Counted from the first letter of the stretch, positions 29,345 to 41,618 are shown. The stretch is 64,000 nt of DNA from Chitinophagaceae bacterium (GCA_016713965.1 JADJOC010000008.1:29095-93094), one strand, 5' to 3'. Notes: generated from the letters alone by a model not told the origin. Translations and numbers: made by a program.

Positions 29345-30930
29345 ATGAAATATATTTCGGAAATCAACAAACGCAAAACATTTGCCATTATCTCTCACCC
29401 GGATGCCGGTAAAACTACGCTTACAGAAAAGTTTTTGCTTTTTGGAGGAGCCATACAAACGGCAGGTGCTGTAAAATCAAATAAAATTAAAAAGCATGCC
29501 ACCTCCGATTTTATGGAAATTGAAAGGCAGCGTGGCATCAGTGTGGCTACCAGCGTTATGACTTTTGAATACGATGGCCATTTGATTAATTTACTGGATA
29601 CTCCCGGCCATAAAGATTTTGCGGAAGATACTTACCGTACATTAACAGCCGTGGATAGCGTAGTGCTGGTAATTGACAGCGTGAATGGGGTAGAAGCACA
29701 AACCCGCCGCCTGATGGAGGTTATTGCCATGCGTAAAACACCGGTAATTGTTTTTATTAATAAAATGGACCGGGATGGCAAAAGCCGTTTTGACCTGCTG
29801 GAAGAAATTGAAAATGAATTGAAAATCAACCTGCACCCGATGACTGTACCCATTAACAGCGGTAAGGATTTTAAGGGTGTATATGATTTACATAAAAAAG
29901 CCTGGTATTATTTACAGCGGGCACTAAAGCTAATGATGAAGATGTTGTGGAAATAAAAGATTTGTCTAATAAAATTTTAGACAACAAAATAGGGGAGAAG
30001 GATGCTACAACTTTACGGGAAGATGTAGAACTAATAGACGGAGTATATGGCGAATTAAATGAGGCTGATTATTTAAGCGGGCAAACCGCCCCGGTATTTT
30101 TTGGCAGCGCTGTAAATAATTTTGGCGTAAGGGAAATGCTGGATACTTTTATCCGTATAGCCCCTACGCCACGTCCAAGACATACAACTAACCGTGATGT
30201 AAAGCCTGAAGAAGATAAATTCAGCGGGTTTATTTTTAAGATACATGCTAATTTAGATCCTAAGCACCGGGACAGGATTGCTTTTTTGCGGGTGTGCAGC
30301 GGCAAATTCCAGCGCAATAAATATTATAACCATGTACGGCTGGAAAGGGACTTCAGGTTTAGTAATCCTTACAGTTTTCTGGCCCGGCAAAAAGAGGTGA
30401 TCGAAGATGCTTTTGCAGGTGATGTGGTAGGTTTATTTGATACAGGAAACTTTAAAATAGGCGATACTTTAACGGAAGGGGAACAATTTTACTTTACAGG
30501 AATACCTAGTTTTTCTCCTGAAATTTTTAAGGAAGTACAGAATAAAGATCCTATGAAAACCAAGCAGTTGGAAAAAGGATTATTACAGCTAACGGATGAA
30601 GGTGTGGCGCAATTATTTACTCAATTTGGCGGAACTAAGAAAATAATTGGTTGTGTAGGAGAATTGCAATTTGAAGTAATTCAATATCGTTTGTTGCAGG
30701 AGTATGGTGCCTCAGTACGGATGAACAGTCTGCCCTTTTTTAAAGCCTGCTGGCTGACCAGTACAGACCCTAAAAAGCTTGAAGATTTTATCAAATATAA
30801 ACAGGCCAATATTGCTGAAGATAAGGACGGTCATTTAGTTTATTTAGCCCAAAGTGAATGGTTTTTAAATACCGAAAGACAGAATAACCCGGATATTGAG
30901 TTTCATTTCACGAGTGAGATACATAAGTAA
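29345..30930 (+). CDS. prfC: Peptide chain release factor 3 (frameshifted)
   Basis: A translation GTPase with G1 SHPDAGKTTLTEK, switch RGISVATSVM, G3 DTPGHKDF and G4 NKMD in the first frame. A break near 29930 leads to DVVEIKDLSNKIL and the rest. The C-terminal part has FKIHANLDPKHRDRIAFLRVCSG and VGELQFEVIQYRL, typical of RF3. Total length is about 528 residues, normal. RF3 recycles RF1 and RF2 from the ribosome using GTP. The frameshift is probably a sequence error. Confidence 0.92.
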
Positions 30931-30938
30931 TTAAAAGT

Positions 30939-31079
30939 GAAGAATTAAAAATGTAGAATTTTATTAATGTAAATATTCTCTTTTATATGCTAATCAGTAT
31001 TATATTTAATAAAAGTAATTAGTAGTGAACTGATAAAATTAATTTTTGATCATTAAAATGAACACATTTTTAATTCTTC
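30939..31079. repeat. AT-rich inverted repeat after prfC
   Basis: GAAGAATTAAAAATGT (30939-30954) matches the complement of ACATTTTTAATTCTTC (31064-31079). The arms are 109 bases apart, which suits a small palindromic element more than a terminator. Confidence 0.55.
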
Positions 31080-31105
31080 ATTTTTAGTTTTTAATTAATT
31101 ATAAT

Positions 31106-31312
31106 ATGTATAAACTGGATAAAACCATATCAAAAGCTCAAACATTTGAACAAGCCGAAAAAGAAAAGTTGTTTTCAAAAGATACTCCTTTAGATGAAAG
31201 GTTATACCAGTCCTGGTACCTTACCTGTATGGCGTATGGAATAGATCCTAAAAATCCTCAAAAATGGATAAAAAGTTTTATACTACCCGAAAACATCCGC
31301 TGTAATGAGTAA
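31106..31312 (+). CDS. Small protein paired with nucleotidyltransferase
   Basis: A 68-residue soluble protein (MYKLDKTISKAQTFEQAEKE, then LDERLYQSWYLTCMAYGID). Its stop overlaps the start of the next gene by 8 bases, so the two are coupled. Such small proteins often precede AbiEii/MNT-like nucleotidyltransferases in Bacteroidota and may be antitoxins. That role is inferred from position. Confidence 0.6.
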   Translation: MYKLDKTISKAQTFEQAEKEKLFSKDTPLDERLYQSWYLTCMAYGIDPKNPQKWIKSFILPENIRCNE

Positions 31313-31763
31313 TAATATTTTTAATGAAGATTTCAGGGATTGTATAAAAGCCCTAAATGAAAATAATGTAGAATATTTATTGGTAGGAGGATATGCTGTT
31401 ATTTTACATGGATACAGAAGAACAACCGGTGATTTAGATATTTGGGTAAATACAACGCCAAAAAACCTTATACAATTACGAAAAGCTTTTTTACAATTTG
31501 GGTTGCCTGCCACCGAACTTACAGAATATAATTTTCTGCAAAATGAAGCTATTGATGTTTTTTCTTTTGGCAGGCCGCCAGTAGGTATCGATATTATGAA
31601 AAAGGTTAAAGGCTGCGATTTTGCAACCGCATATAATTTAAGCAAAGAATATATTGAAAATGGCCTGCCAATCCGTTTTATTCATTTAAATACATTACTG
31701 GAAGCTAAAAAAGCATCAGGAAGATTTAAAGATCTGGATGATATTGAAAAACTATCAGGATAA
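31305..31763 (+). CDS. Nucleotidyltransferase-fold protein (AbiEii/MNT-like)
   Basis: A 152-residue protein with the nucleotidyltransferase signature GGYAVILHGYRRTTGDLDIWV, giving the GG and DxD metal site, and a third acidic position in GIDIMKK. These proteins transfer a nucleotide to RNA or protein and are often toxin components with a small partner. The C-terminus (HLNTLLEAKKASGRFKDLDDIEKL) is typical of the DUF6036-like branch. Confidence 0.75.
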   Translation: MSNNIFNEDFRDCIKALNENNVEYLLVGGYAVILHGYRRTTGDLDIWVNTTPKNLIQLRKAFLQFGLPATELTEYNFLQNEAIDVFSFGRPPVGIDIMKKVKGCDFATAYNLSKEYIENGLPIRFIHLNTLLEAKKASGRFKDLDDIEKLSG

Positions 31764-31778
31764 TTTAAAATAGTAATT

Positions 31779-34701
31779 TTATTCAAAACTAAATTCTCCC
31801 ACCAATATTCCATCTTTATCTTCATTACTTTCCATTTGCATGGTTATCAGCTTTCGTTGTTCGTTACCTGTACTATACCGGGTAAATACTTCTGCCAATA
31901 CTGTTGATGGCCCTGTAAGCTTCATCTGGCTATCGCCATAATAATGAATTTGTATTTTATACTTTCCTTTTATTGCCTTTTTAACCATCAGTTGCTCAGG
32001 GCCATAACCATTAGTCATATCATTTGATATTAGTGCGCCTCCTGCTGTCTGACTATTGCCAAAAAAACATTTTTCGCCTTTGGGATCTGTCAACCACAAA
32101 TCTATATCGGTATCATCCCGGTTCCAGTTTAGCACCACACGAATATCTACCGGCAATGCACCTATAATTTTTTTATTATATTTTGTAGTTTTTATTTGCG
32201 GCCTGTGTAATGCAATGATATCATTCAATTCCATTAGCATTGCATCTGCTATACCTTCGTAATCCTCAATAATATTATCATCATATTTTTTTGTAAGTCC
32301 TGCATATAAAGTATCAGCTGCTTCCTGCCACTTTTCCAAATCTTGCAATGCAAGGGCATAATGCCTGTAGCTTTGTGGTTCATGTGACCGCCATTGTAAT
32401 ACTTTTTTGAAAACATATAATGCCTCTGTATAAAAACCGGCTTCTTTTAATTTATAGCCCAGCATGGCAAATAACTCATGGTCTTCTATGTTTAATTCCG
32501 CAATATTGCTTAAAATTTTTAAACCTGTTGCTTTGTCATTTTTCCTGAAGAAAAAATTGGCCATATCATAATAAAAAGTAGGAGAGTTGATATAATCTTT
32601 TCTTAATTCTACATATTTATTATAAAGGTTTTTTTCCGCCTGATTATTCATGATAGCCAGGTAAGGCCGCTCCGGGACCCACTCATTAAGTAAAACTGTA
32701 GGAGCAGGTTCCCTGTTATTTTTATTAGAACTAGTGATTACAACTCCTGATACTTTACCAGACAGTGATGCGTCAGCTCCTTGATTTGCTGCTGTTCCAA
32801 ATGTAGATTTTTCGGCGATGGCTTCATCTTGTTTTACTTCTTCATCTCTTACTACTGTTGGTGGTGTATATCTCACCTGGTTAGTTTCAGGCGCTTCGGA
32901 AGGGGCTGGTAATTTTCCAGGACTTGTATTCTTTTTTGCATCCCACCATTTATATAAATTTTGATAAGCTTCTAAAATATTAAATGTTGTTGCATATTCT
33001 TGTTCCTGAACTTTATCCCGCTGACGCTGCTTTAGTATCGCATAATACTCTTTTCTAAGCTCCGCTGGCGGTTCTATTTTGTAGCGTACATAATCTTCTG
33101 CTGTTTCTAAAACTATTAAAGAAGTATTGCGGGTAACAATAGAAAACATACGGCCTAATGATGCAATCGCTTCTTTATTTTTTTCATACTGCAGGTCAAG
33201 CTCAGCAATTTGTTGCTGTGCCCAAAATCGTTGTAAATTAACCTGCTTTACTTCTTGTTTTGAAAAATTAAGCTGTACCTTTTTTTCAACAGTAACAGTA
33301 TTTCCATAACCAAATTGTAGCGTAATAACCTGGTCGGGTACTGCTGAAATACCTGTGAGAGAAAACCCTGTACTGGTAAGGGCTACCGGGTAAGACGGAA
33401 AAATATTTTTAGCATTACTATTTGATTGTATGCCAATAAATTTAAACGGTTGCTCCAATAACAATTTTACTGCGCTATTTGTATTTAAAACATTAAGATT
33501 GATCAATTGTGCGCCGCTATTATTTGCAATATTAAATAATGTGCCATAATCACTAACAGGAGAAGAGCAAATAGCATATACCGGCTTGTTACCTGGCACA
33601 AAAGTATGCTCTGCAAAAGTGGACATTCCATCGCTGAACAATAAATATTCTTCACATGGTATTGCCGGCAAATTAATGGTAGAAAAGTTTGTAGCCCCGT
33701 CGTATGTAATTGTTTCCAATGCATTTCTTAAAGCGCTCCATTCACCATTAACAATTTTATATAATTCCTTTTTTCTCAAATGTATTATTGAATGTGGCAA
33801 GTTGTATTGAAATATTTTTTATTTTCGTTAATATACTTGTCTAATAATTCCAATTCAGCTGGTATATTTCTTTGTAACCCGCTGATAGAAGCATCCCAGA
33901 TTATACCTACAGTTTGTGGCAGTTGCCTTTTCCGGGCCGGTTGGTCAATTATAGTATTTATCAAAAAATAATAATCATCACCTTTTTTTGCATAACAGTT
34001 TCAGCGGCATCAGCTGATTTTGGGATAGCAAAGCGTAAGGAGCCTGCGGGAATAAAGTTTTTCTTTTCCAGCGATGCGGAATAATTATTATTCCATTCAT
34101 TAAAAACAATATCTCCCGGTTGCTCTTCTATTTTTGGTTTGAGGGTAGATTGAATTACCTGCACATTTAATTTGAAATCAGCAATAGATTGTGTATAAGA
34201 CAGGGGCAAACTATACCTGAGCGTTTGATCTGCAGTAAGTTTAAGAATTTCATCATAACTTATGCGTACTGTACGATAACCACCTGCCGGCAAAGGATAA
34301 ATGCGTGTTCTAAAATTATTACCGTCTACTTTTTCCAACAAACCCGGATCTACATTTCTCCGTTCTATACTTTCAAAAACCTGTGTGGCTTTTTCTTTTT
34401 CAACAGGTACAGCGTCACGTAAACGGCCATTTATGTCCAAAGCATATCCTGAAACACTCACACCTTCAGGCAAAGGAAAAGTAAGGTTACCTTCCAATAT
34501 CCGGCTATTACTATTAAAAAATGTCATTTCCATAGTAGTAGTAGAAATATTGCCCAAAATCTTTACATCAATTTTTAATGTTTTTAAAGAAACACTGTTA
34601 TCATTAATATCAGGACCTTTTAAAACGGGTGTTTGTGAAAATAGAATAGTTGTAAACAGGAGTGCAATAGCAGAAAATGTAGTTTTTATCATAAGAAACA
34701 A
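31779..34701 (-). CDS. VIT / VWA / TPR / DUF2135 surface protein (frameshifted)
   Basis: Segments in three frames form one protein of about 970 residues. The first has a signal peptide (IKTTFSAIALLFTTILFSQ) and a VIT domain (VEKEKATQVFE, then YPLPAGGYRTVRISYDEI). The second (33960-33800) has the VWA metal site WDASISG. The third continues the VWA domain (FSDGMSTFAEH), then coiled and TPR-like helices (LEDHELFAMLGYKLKEAGFY), and ends in a DUF2135-type beta domain (LNWNRDDTDIDLWLTDPKGE). VIT-VWA proteins are envelope proteins of largely unknown function. Both breaks look like indels. Confidence 0.8.
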
Positions 34702-34757
34702 TTTAAACCGAATATTATACTGGTAAGATGAAATAAAAAAATTATTCCATAAAAAAT

Positions 34758-36091
34758 TTAAATCCCCGTGTAATTATGTGGTGTAATTGCTTTCAATTCT
34801 TTTTTAACGCCAACATTTATTATTAATGTATCAATAAACCGGTGAATGGCTTTTTATCAATCTTATCTTTGCCCCGGGTTAACTCTTTTAAAGCTTCATA
34901 AGGGTTCGGATAATTTTCCCTGCGTAAAATAGTTTGAATGGCTTCGGCTACTACAGCCCAGTTATTTTCCAAATCATCTTTTAATTTAGTTTCGTTTAAA
35001 ATTAATTTCGATATCCCTTTTTCTATTGATTTTATGGCCAAAATAGTATGCGCCATTGGCATGCCGATATTTCTTAGTACAGTGCTGTCAGTCAAATCTC
35101 TTTGTAACCTTGATACAGGCAACTTAGCGGAAAGATGTTCCAGCAAAACATTTGCAATACCTAAATTTCCTTCTGCATTTTCAAAATCGATAGGGTTTAC
35201 CTTATGCGGCATGGCACTACTGCCGATTTCACCTTTTTTGGTTTTTTGTTTAAAATAATCCATGCTAATGTATGTCCAGATATCCCTGCACAAATCAATA
35301 AATATCGTGTTGATGCGTTTTATAGCATCAAAATGTGCGGCCAAAGTATCGTAATGCTCTATTTGGGTAGTATACTGCTGGCGTTGCAGGCCCAATTTAT
35401 TCTCTATAAAATCGTCAGCAAATTTTATCCAGTCAAATTTCGGGTATGCGGCAACGTGAGCATTAAAATTTCCGGTGGCACCGCCAAATTTGGCAGTAAA
35501 AGGAATGTAGCTGAATAGTTGAATTTGATTTTCGAGCCGTTCTGCAAAGACCATCAGTTCTTTTCCCAGGCGGGTAGGGGATGCCGGTTGCCCATGGGTA
35601 CGGGCCAGCATAGGAATATTTTTCCATTTCATTGCCAGCTTGCTAACGGCTGATTGCAAGTTAAAAACAGCAGGCAGATATTCTGTTTCAATGGAATCTT
35701 TCCAAAGTAATGGAATGGCAGTATTGTTGATATCCTGGGATGTTAAACCAAAATGCACCCATTCTTTTAAATGCTGCCCATTGGATTTTTCCAACAAAGA
35801 TTTTATAAAATATTCTACAGCTTTTACATCATGATTGGTGGTTTTCTCTATATTTTTTATTTGTTCTGCATCTGGTAATGAAAAATTATCCACTGCATCC
35901 TTTAATATTTTTTTAGTATCAGCCTCCAGCTTAAAAAATTTCTTTCCGGCTAGAAAAATAAAATATTCCACTTCTACCTGCACCCGGTACTTTATCAATG
36001 CATACTCAGAGTAAAATGCAGCTAAATGTTGTAGTTGATGGCGGTAGCGTCCGTCAATGGGGGAGATAGCAGTCAGTTGATGTAAATCCAT
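34758..36091 (-). CDS. purB: Adenylosuccinate lyase (frameshift near the end)
   Basis: It starts MDLHQLTAISPIDGRYRHQ and has the lyase signature GSSAMPHKVNPIDFENAEGN. The long helices include DLTDSTVLRNIG and ENWAVVAEAIQTILRR. After KKPFTG a missing T in a short run breaks the frame. The correct frame adds FIDTLIINVGVKKELKAI and TPHNYTGI before a stop at 34758. PurB cleaves adenylosuccinate and SAICAR in purine synthesis. Restored length is about 445 residues, normal for the family. Confidence 0.9.
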
Positions 36092-36131
36092 GATAGTACT
36101 GTAAATTTGCTGCTAAATTAATTGAATCATT

Positions 36132-36884
36132 TTGGAAAGAAAAATAAGGGTTGGGGCTGTAAGCTATTTAAACACAAAACCTTTGATATATGGTTTTGAA
36201 AATGGAATGATGACGGATGCGGTTACATTAACTATTGATTATCCTTCAAAAATAGCAGAAAAGTTAATTAGTGATGAACTGGATATTGGTCTAGTGCCAG
36301 TTGCGATTATACCACAATTAAAACAATCATACATTATTTCTGATTATTGCATTGCCTGTAATGGTCCGGTAGCAAGCGTTTGCTTGTTTAGTGAAGTACC
36401 TTTAAAAGAAATAAAAAGTATCATTTTAGATTACCAGAGCCGTACATCAGTATCATTATTAAAAGTTCTTTTAAAAGAACATTGGAAAATGACCCCTGCT
36501 TTAATAATGGGAGAAACAGGCTATGAGGACAAAATCGAAGGAACTACGGCGGGTTTAGTTATTGGCGACAGGGCTTTTGGGCAGCGGCTAAAATCAAAAT
36601 ATATGTATGATTTAGGCGAAGCCTGGAAGGAAATGACCGGGTTTCCCTTTGTATTTGCCGCATGGGTAAGCAATATAAAACTGGATAATGATTTTTTAGA
36701 AGCGTTTAATAAAACTATTGGTTTTGGATTAAATGAGCTGGAAGCTATTGTTGCCAAGCAGGAGTATACCTATTTTGGCTTGATGGAGTATTATACAAAG
36801 AATATTCATTTTCAGCCGGAAGGGGATATTATGGAAGTAATTGAATTGTTTTTGTGTAAGGTGGATAAAATTAATTCCATTTAA
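36132..36884 (+). CDS. mqnA: Chorismate dehydratase MqnA
   Basis: A 250-residue protein of the MqnA family, the first enzyme of the futalosine route to menaquinone. It starts at a TTG codon (MERKIRVGAVSYLNTKPL), the only sensible start because the VGAVSYLNTKPL motif follows directly. Other features are DIGLVPVAIIPQL, LDYQSRTSVSLLKVLL and IGDRAFG. Its last third exists again as a fragment at 45660. Confidence 0.9.
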   Translation: MERKIRVGAVSYLNTKPLIYGFENGMMTDAVTLTIDYPSKIAEKLISDELDIGLVPVAIIPQLKQSYIISDYCIACNGPVASVCLFSEVPLKEIKSIILDYQSRTSVSLLKVLLKEHWKMTPALIMGETGYEDKIEGTTAGLVIGDRAFGQRLKSKYMYDLGEAWKEMTGFPFVFAAWVSNIKLDNDFLEAFNKTIGFGLNELEAIVAKQEYTYFGLMEYYTKNIHFQPEGDIMEVIELFLCKVDKINSI

Positions 36885-37064
36885 ATAATATATCAGATAG
36901 GCTACAATTTAACCACCAACTATGGCAATTCTCCATGCATTTGACAATATTTTTTCAAGTTTTGATAGAAATACAAAATTTATTGAATATCATGTAACTC
37001 ATTTTTTTACCCCAAAAATCACAAGGCAAATTATGATTATTGCCAATAAATTAATTTTTAAATT

Positions 37065-38673
37065 ATGATTATTAGATCCAAACAATTTACATTCATTTTT
37101 GGACTACTTTTTTCATTAAAAGCAATTTCCCAAACAACCCCATTCAACATTTCTCTAGAACCCATAACTATTACAGGGCTTGGCGGACTTCAATCTTTTG
37201 CTTTTGGGCAATACGATGGCAAATGGTTAATTATTGGCGGACGACTTGATGGGCTTCACCGAAGGCAACCTTTTGCTGCTTTTTGATGAAGCTGGGCATA
37301 ATGCACAATTATTTGTAATTGACCCGGTAGCCAAACAACAATGGACAGCATCATTATCCTCATTGCCGACTGCATTACAAGAGCAACTAAAATCAACCAA
37401 TATGGAATTTTATCAAAGCGGTAATTATTTATATCTTTTGGGCGGTTATGGATATAGTGCAACACTTGGTGACCATACAACTTTTAGCAATCTCACAGCT
37501 GTTGACGTTCCGGCAACCATAAATGCAATAATTGCTAATACAGGTTTTTCGGCAAATCTTAGACAAATAACAGATCCTCAATTTCAAGTAACAGGTGGGC
37601 GTTTAGAAAAAATAAATAACACTTATTATTTAGTAGGCGGACAAAAATTTATAGGAAGATACAATCCGATGGGGCCAGACCACGGGCCAGGTTTTATTCA
37701 AGAATATACCAATCAAATTAGAAAGTTTACAATTTCAGATGATGGAACTAGCATAAAAATAAATCATTTGGCATCCATTACAGATGCTACAAATTTGCAC
37801 AGAAGAGATTACAATTTAACCGCCCAGATTATGCCAAATGGCCAAGAAGGGTTAACTGCATTTTCAGGTGTTTTTCAAGCAACGGCAGACTTGCCTTTCT
37901 TGAATTGTGTAAATATTGATAATGTTCAATATTCCGTAAACACTGCATTTACCCAATACTATAATCATTATCAATGTGCCAATTTTCCAATTTATTCGGC
38001 AAAGAGTAATGAAATGAACACCGTTTTTTTTGGTGGAATTGCTCAATATTATGATAATGCAGGAATATTAGTACAAGACAATAATGTACCATTTGTAAAA
38101 ACCATAGCAAGGGTTTCAAGAAGCACAAGCGGCACAATGGCAGAATATAAATTACCTATTGAAATGCCTGCCTTATTAGGAGCAGGTTCAGAATTTATCC
38201 CTATCGAATCATTGCCTAAATACCCAAATGGTGTTATAAAATTAGATGTTTTACCAATGGGAGAAACACTTATAGGTTATATTTATGGTGGGCTTAGTAG
38301 CACAGATGCAAACATATTTTGGACAAACAACGGAACTAAAAGCAATGCAAGCAGTCAGATTTTCAAAGTGTTACTAATCAAAAACGCTACATTAGGTACT
38401 CACGATTTAAACGAACAAAGCACAGGGAGTTTAAAACTTATGGGGTACCAGGATACAAATGATGGAAACTTTGTTGTGAAATACAATTTAATAAAAACCA
38501 CTGATGTTAAACTTGAATTATATTCATTAGGCGGAAAAAAAATAGAAGCTAAAATATTGAAAAATCAACTGGCAGGTGAAAAAACATTTGAAAAGAAAAT
38601 AAAGAATATTGCAAATGGGGGACTTTTTATACTAACTATTGAAACTGATTATGAAAAGCCATACAAAAAATAA
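37065..38673 (+). CDS. Secreted Kelch-like protein with T9SS-type C-terminus (frameshifted)
   Basis: A signal peptide (FIFGLLFSLKAISQ) leads into a beta-rich protein. One extra T near 37284 breaks it; the second frame resumes at FDEAGHNAQLFVIDP. Blade-like repeats include GNYLYLLGGYGYS, NNTYYLVGGQKF and NTVFFGGIAQYY. The C-terminus (VVKYNLIKTTDVKLELYSLG, then GLFILTIETD) has the layout of a type IX secretion sorting domain. It is exported across the outer membrane and immediately precedes the Crp/Fnr gene. Confidence 0.75.
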
Positions 38674-38730
38674 TAATTGACCCATAAACTTTAAAATAAA
38701 AAGCAAGAATTTGATAGTAAAATAAAAGCC

Positions 38731-39352
38731 ATGGGAATAGAAAATTTAATTGACTTCAAATCTTCACCGCAAATAAGAGAAAAAACTTGCGGAATATGGT
38801 TTCCAAAAACATTTAGTGAAGGCAATGTGATACTCAATGAAAATGCATACATAAAAGCTATTCCCATTGTAACAAACGGAAGCATAAGGGTAATGCGGAC
38901 AGACGATGACGGAAGAGAGATTTTACTCTATTATATGAAGGCAGGTGAAAGTTGTATTATGTCTTTTTTAGGGGGTATACATCACGACACAAGCAAAGTG
39001 AAAGCTATTGCTGAAGAAGAAACTGAAATACTCTTTATCCCTATTGACAAGGTTATTTTGTTGATTAAAGAATACCCCGAATGGTTGGACTATATTTTTC
39101 GCTTGTATCACAAACGATTTGAAGAACTGCTTGAAGTCGTAAACGCCATTGCTTTCAAAAAAATTAGATGAACGATTACTGGACTTTATAAAAAGGAAAT
39201 GCGAAATGACTAAAAGCCAAACGCTTTACGTAACCCACGAACAATTAGCCAATGAGTTAGGAACAGCCAGAGTAGTGGTTTCACGACTACTAAAACAAAT
39301 GGAAGATGAGGGGCTGGTAAAATTGGGCAGAAATAAAATTACGCTTGTGTAA
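38731..39352 (+). CDS. Crp/Fnr-family transcription regulator (frameshifted)
   Basis: The N-terminal cyclic-nucleotide-binding-like domain (RVMRTDDDGREILLYYMKAGE) runs to 39165. One indel in an A-run leads to KKLDERLLDFIKRKCE and the helix-turn-helix YVTHEQLANELGTARVVVSRLLKQMEDEGLV. Its place at the head of a TauE-MBL-rhodanese-thioredoxin cluster suggests it senses a sulfur or redox signal and controls these genes, which is inference. Cys residues are present, but I see no clear iron-sulfur Cys set. Confidence 0.82.
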
Positions 39353-39429
39353 CAAAAGTAGCCGTGCAATAAATCTCAATGTTTGATTTTTGTAGTGTAA
39401 TAATAAATATTCACTTATTTTCAAAGAAT

Positions 39430-39522
39430 ATGAAACCCAACATAGGAACAACTGGCAAAATAGTAAAAATGCTTGCCACTATTGCGATTGTTGGACTTTC
39501 CACCAGAATAAAAGGAGAATAA
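39430..39522 (+). CDS. Short ORF resembling the start of a DUF2892 membrane protein
   Basis: Thirty residues, MKPNIGTTGKIVKMLATIAI then VGLSTRIKGE, stop two bases before the TauE gene. The start looks like DUF2892 inner-membrane proteins common in rhodanese clusters, but the usual second helix is missing. It could be a truncated relic or a frameshifted gene. Confidence 0.35.
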   Translation: MKPNIGTTGKIVKMLATIAIVGLSTRIKGE

Positions 39523-39524
39523 AT

Positions 39525-39893
39525 ATGGAACTACAAAATATAGTCCTCATTGCCCTAATTGGAGCGGTTGCCGGGCTGCTTGGCGGTATGCTTGGCTTGG
39601 GCGGGGCTATCATTATTATCCCCGCTTTGATAATGCTATTGGGCTATTCGCAACAAATGGCACAAGGCACAGCGTTAATAATGATGGTTCTGCCAGTGGG
39701 TGCATTGGCTGCTTTTCAATACTATAAGAAAGGATATGTAGATGTAAAAGCCGCATTGATTTTGGCTGTGTTCTTTTTTGTAGGCGGTTACTTTGGTGCA
39801 AAGTTAGCCACACAAATTCCGCAAGATATTTTAAAGAAAGTATTTGCAGTCCTGCTTGTTGGTATTGCGATTAAAATGTGGTTTCAAAAATAA
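39525..39893 (+). CDS. TauE/SafE-family permease, half-size
   Basis: A 122-residue membrane protein with the repeat motif AGLLGGMLGLGGAIIIIPALI and about four hydrophobic helices, half the length of typical TauE/SafE sulfite exporters. Half-size members probably dimerise. The link to sulfite or thiosulfate export comes from the family and the cluster. Confidence 0.82.
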   Translation: MELQNIVLIALIGAVAGLLGGMLGLGGAIIIIPALIMLLGYSQQMAQGTALIMMVLPVGALAAFQYYKKGYVDVKAALILAVFFFVGGYFGAKLATQIPQDILKKVFAVLLVGIAIKMWFQK

Positions 39894-39967
39894 TTTTGCT
39901 ATTGTAACAAAAGTAGCCGTGCAGTTGAAAGCATCAAGCGAACTTTGCATCATCAAATATATAAGAA

Positions 39968-41322
39968 ATGAACATCAAACAATTTGAAGACAAAAATTTA
40001 GCACATTACTCTTATGCGATTGTGAGCAATGGGGAAATGGCATTGATTGACCCTTCAAGAAACCCACAACCATATTATGATTTTGCGAAACAACACCATG
40101 CAAAAATCACAGCAGTAATTGAAACACATCCTCATGCTGATTTTGTAAGCGGACATTTAGAAATTCATAACACTACCAACGCAACAATTTATGTAAGTAA
40201 ACTGTTGGGTGCAGAATACGAACACCAAACTTTTGACGAGGGCGATGCAATTGTTTTAGGAAATATCACCTTAAAAGCATTGAACACCCCTGGACATTCC
40301 CCCGATAGTATTAGCATTGTAGCTATTGATGAAAACGGAAAACAGCAAGCTGTTTTTACAGGCGATACTTTATTTATTGGAGATTGCGGAAGACCTGATT
40401 TACGAGAACAAGCTGGGGCAATAACAGCAGCTAGAGCAGATTTGGCAAAGCAGATGTTTGATTCATTGCGTAACAAATTAATGACTTTGCCTGATGATGT
40501 GTTGGTGTATCCTGCACACGGGGCAGGTAGTTTATGTGGCAAAGGCCTGAGTGAGCAAAATAGCAGCACAATTGGAGCAGAAAAAATAAGCAATTGGAGT
40601 TTGCAAAACATGAGTGAAGCGGATTTTGTAAAAGAATTGTTGGCAGATCAACCTTTTATTCCAAAATATTTTCCGTTTGATGTTGCAGTAAATAAAAAAG
40701 GCGCTGATACTTATGCAACAAGTATTTCGAAAATTAAAAAACGAGAACCGATTACCTGTGCAGGTTGTGCTGATTCGCTTAATTCTGATGTGATAATAAT
40801 TGATACAAGGCCTCATGTGCAATTCAAAAAAACACATTTAAAAATGCCATAAACCTGATTAACGATACCAAATTTGAAACCTGGTTGGGCAGCATCGTAA
40901 ATCCTGGTGAGAAATTTTACCTGGTTGCCGAAAACGAAGATATACTAAATCACCTGTCTGAACGAATTGCCAAGATCGGTTACGAAAAACAAATTGAACT
41001 TGCTTTCATTTTAGAATACGGGAATGATAAAGCTGAAATCTTTGACAGCGAAAAATTGAAACATAACGATGATGCTTTCACCATCATTGACATTCGCAAC
41101 CATTCAGAAGTAAAGGCAAAAAAAATTTTTGCAAATGCTATCCACATTCCTTTGCACGAGCTAAGGGAACGCACCAATGAAATTCCTTTACATAAGCCAA
41201 TTGTGGTGCATTGTGAAGGAGGTTACCGCAGTGCAGCAGGCAGCAGCATTATCAAATCCAAACTTAACGGCACATCGCAAGTGTATGATTTAAGCGAAGC
41301 TATAAAGCAATTTCAAAAATGA
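39968..41322 (+). CDS. Persulfide dioxygenase-like MBL-rhodanese protein (frameshifted)
   Basis: The N-terminal metallo-beta-lactamase domain has HPHADFVSGH, NTPGHSPDS, FTGDTLFIGDCGRPDL and PAHGAG, typical of ETHE1-like persulfide dioxygenases. A first rhodanese domain (VIIIDTRPHVQFKKTHLK) is broken by an indel near 40845. The second frame continues to a full C-terminal rhodanese domain with the active Cys in HCEGGYRSAAG. The order MBL-rhodanese-rhodanese resembles CstB, which turns low-molecular-weight persulfides into thiosulfate. Total is about 450 residues. Confidence 0.85.
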
Positions 41323-41528
41323 ATTTTATTCTAAAACATAAACTTACCATTATCGGGCTAATTGCAGGAGCAATAGCCGGTTATCTATACTATCATTTTG
41401 TAGGTTGTGTAAGCGGCACTTGTGCTATTACATCAAAGCCATGGAACAGCACTTTGTATGGTGCAATGATGGGTGGTTTGTTATTCAATATGTTTAAAAC
41501 CGGAAAAACGAAAAAAGATGAACATTGA
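41319..41528 (+). CDS. DUF6132-like small membrane protein
   Basis: Sixty-nine residues with a hydrophobic helix (LTIIGLIAGAIAGYLYYHFV), then GCVSGTCAITSKPW and a second helix (LYGAMMGGLLFNMF). This CxxxxC layout is typical of DUF6132 proteins in sulfur clusters. It starts 4 bases before the stop of the MBL-rhodanese gene. Confidence 0.75.
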   Translation: MNFILKHKLTIIGLIAGAIAGYLYYHFVGCVSGTCAITSKPWNSTLYGAMMGGLLFNMFKTGKTKKDEH

Positions 41529-41618
41529 AAAATCATTTAACGTTACAAGGTATTGAATGTTGTAATGGCGGTTCTTGGACAGATGTCAATTATTATCAAT
41601 CTCAAACTGTATAAAAAT

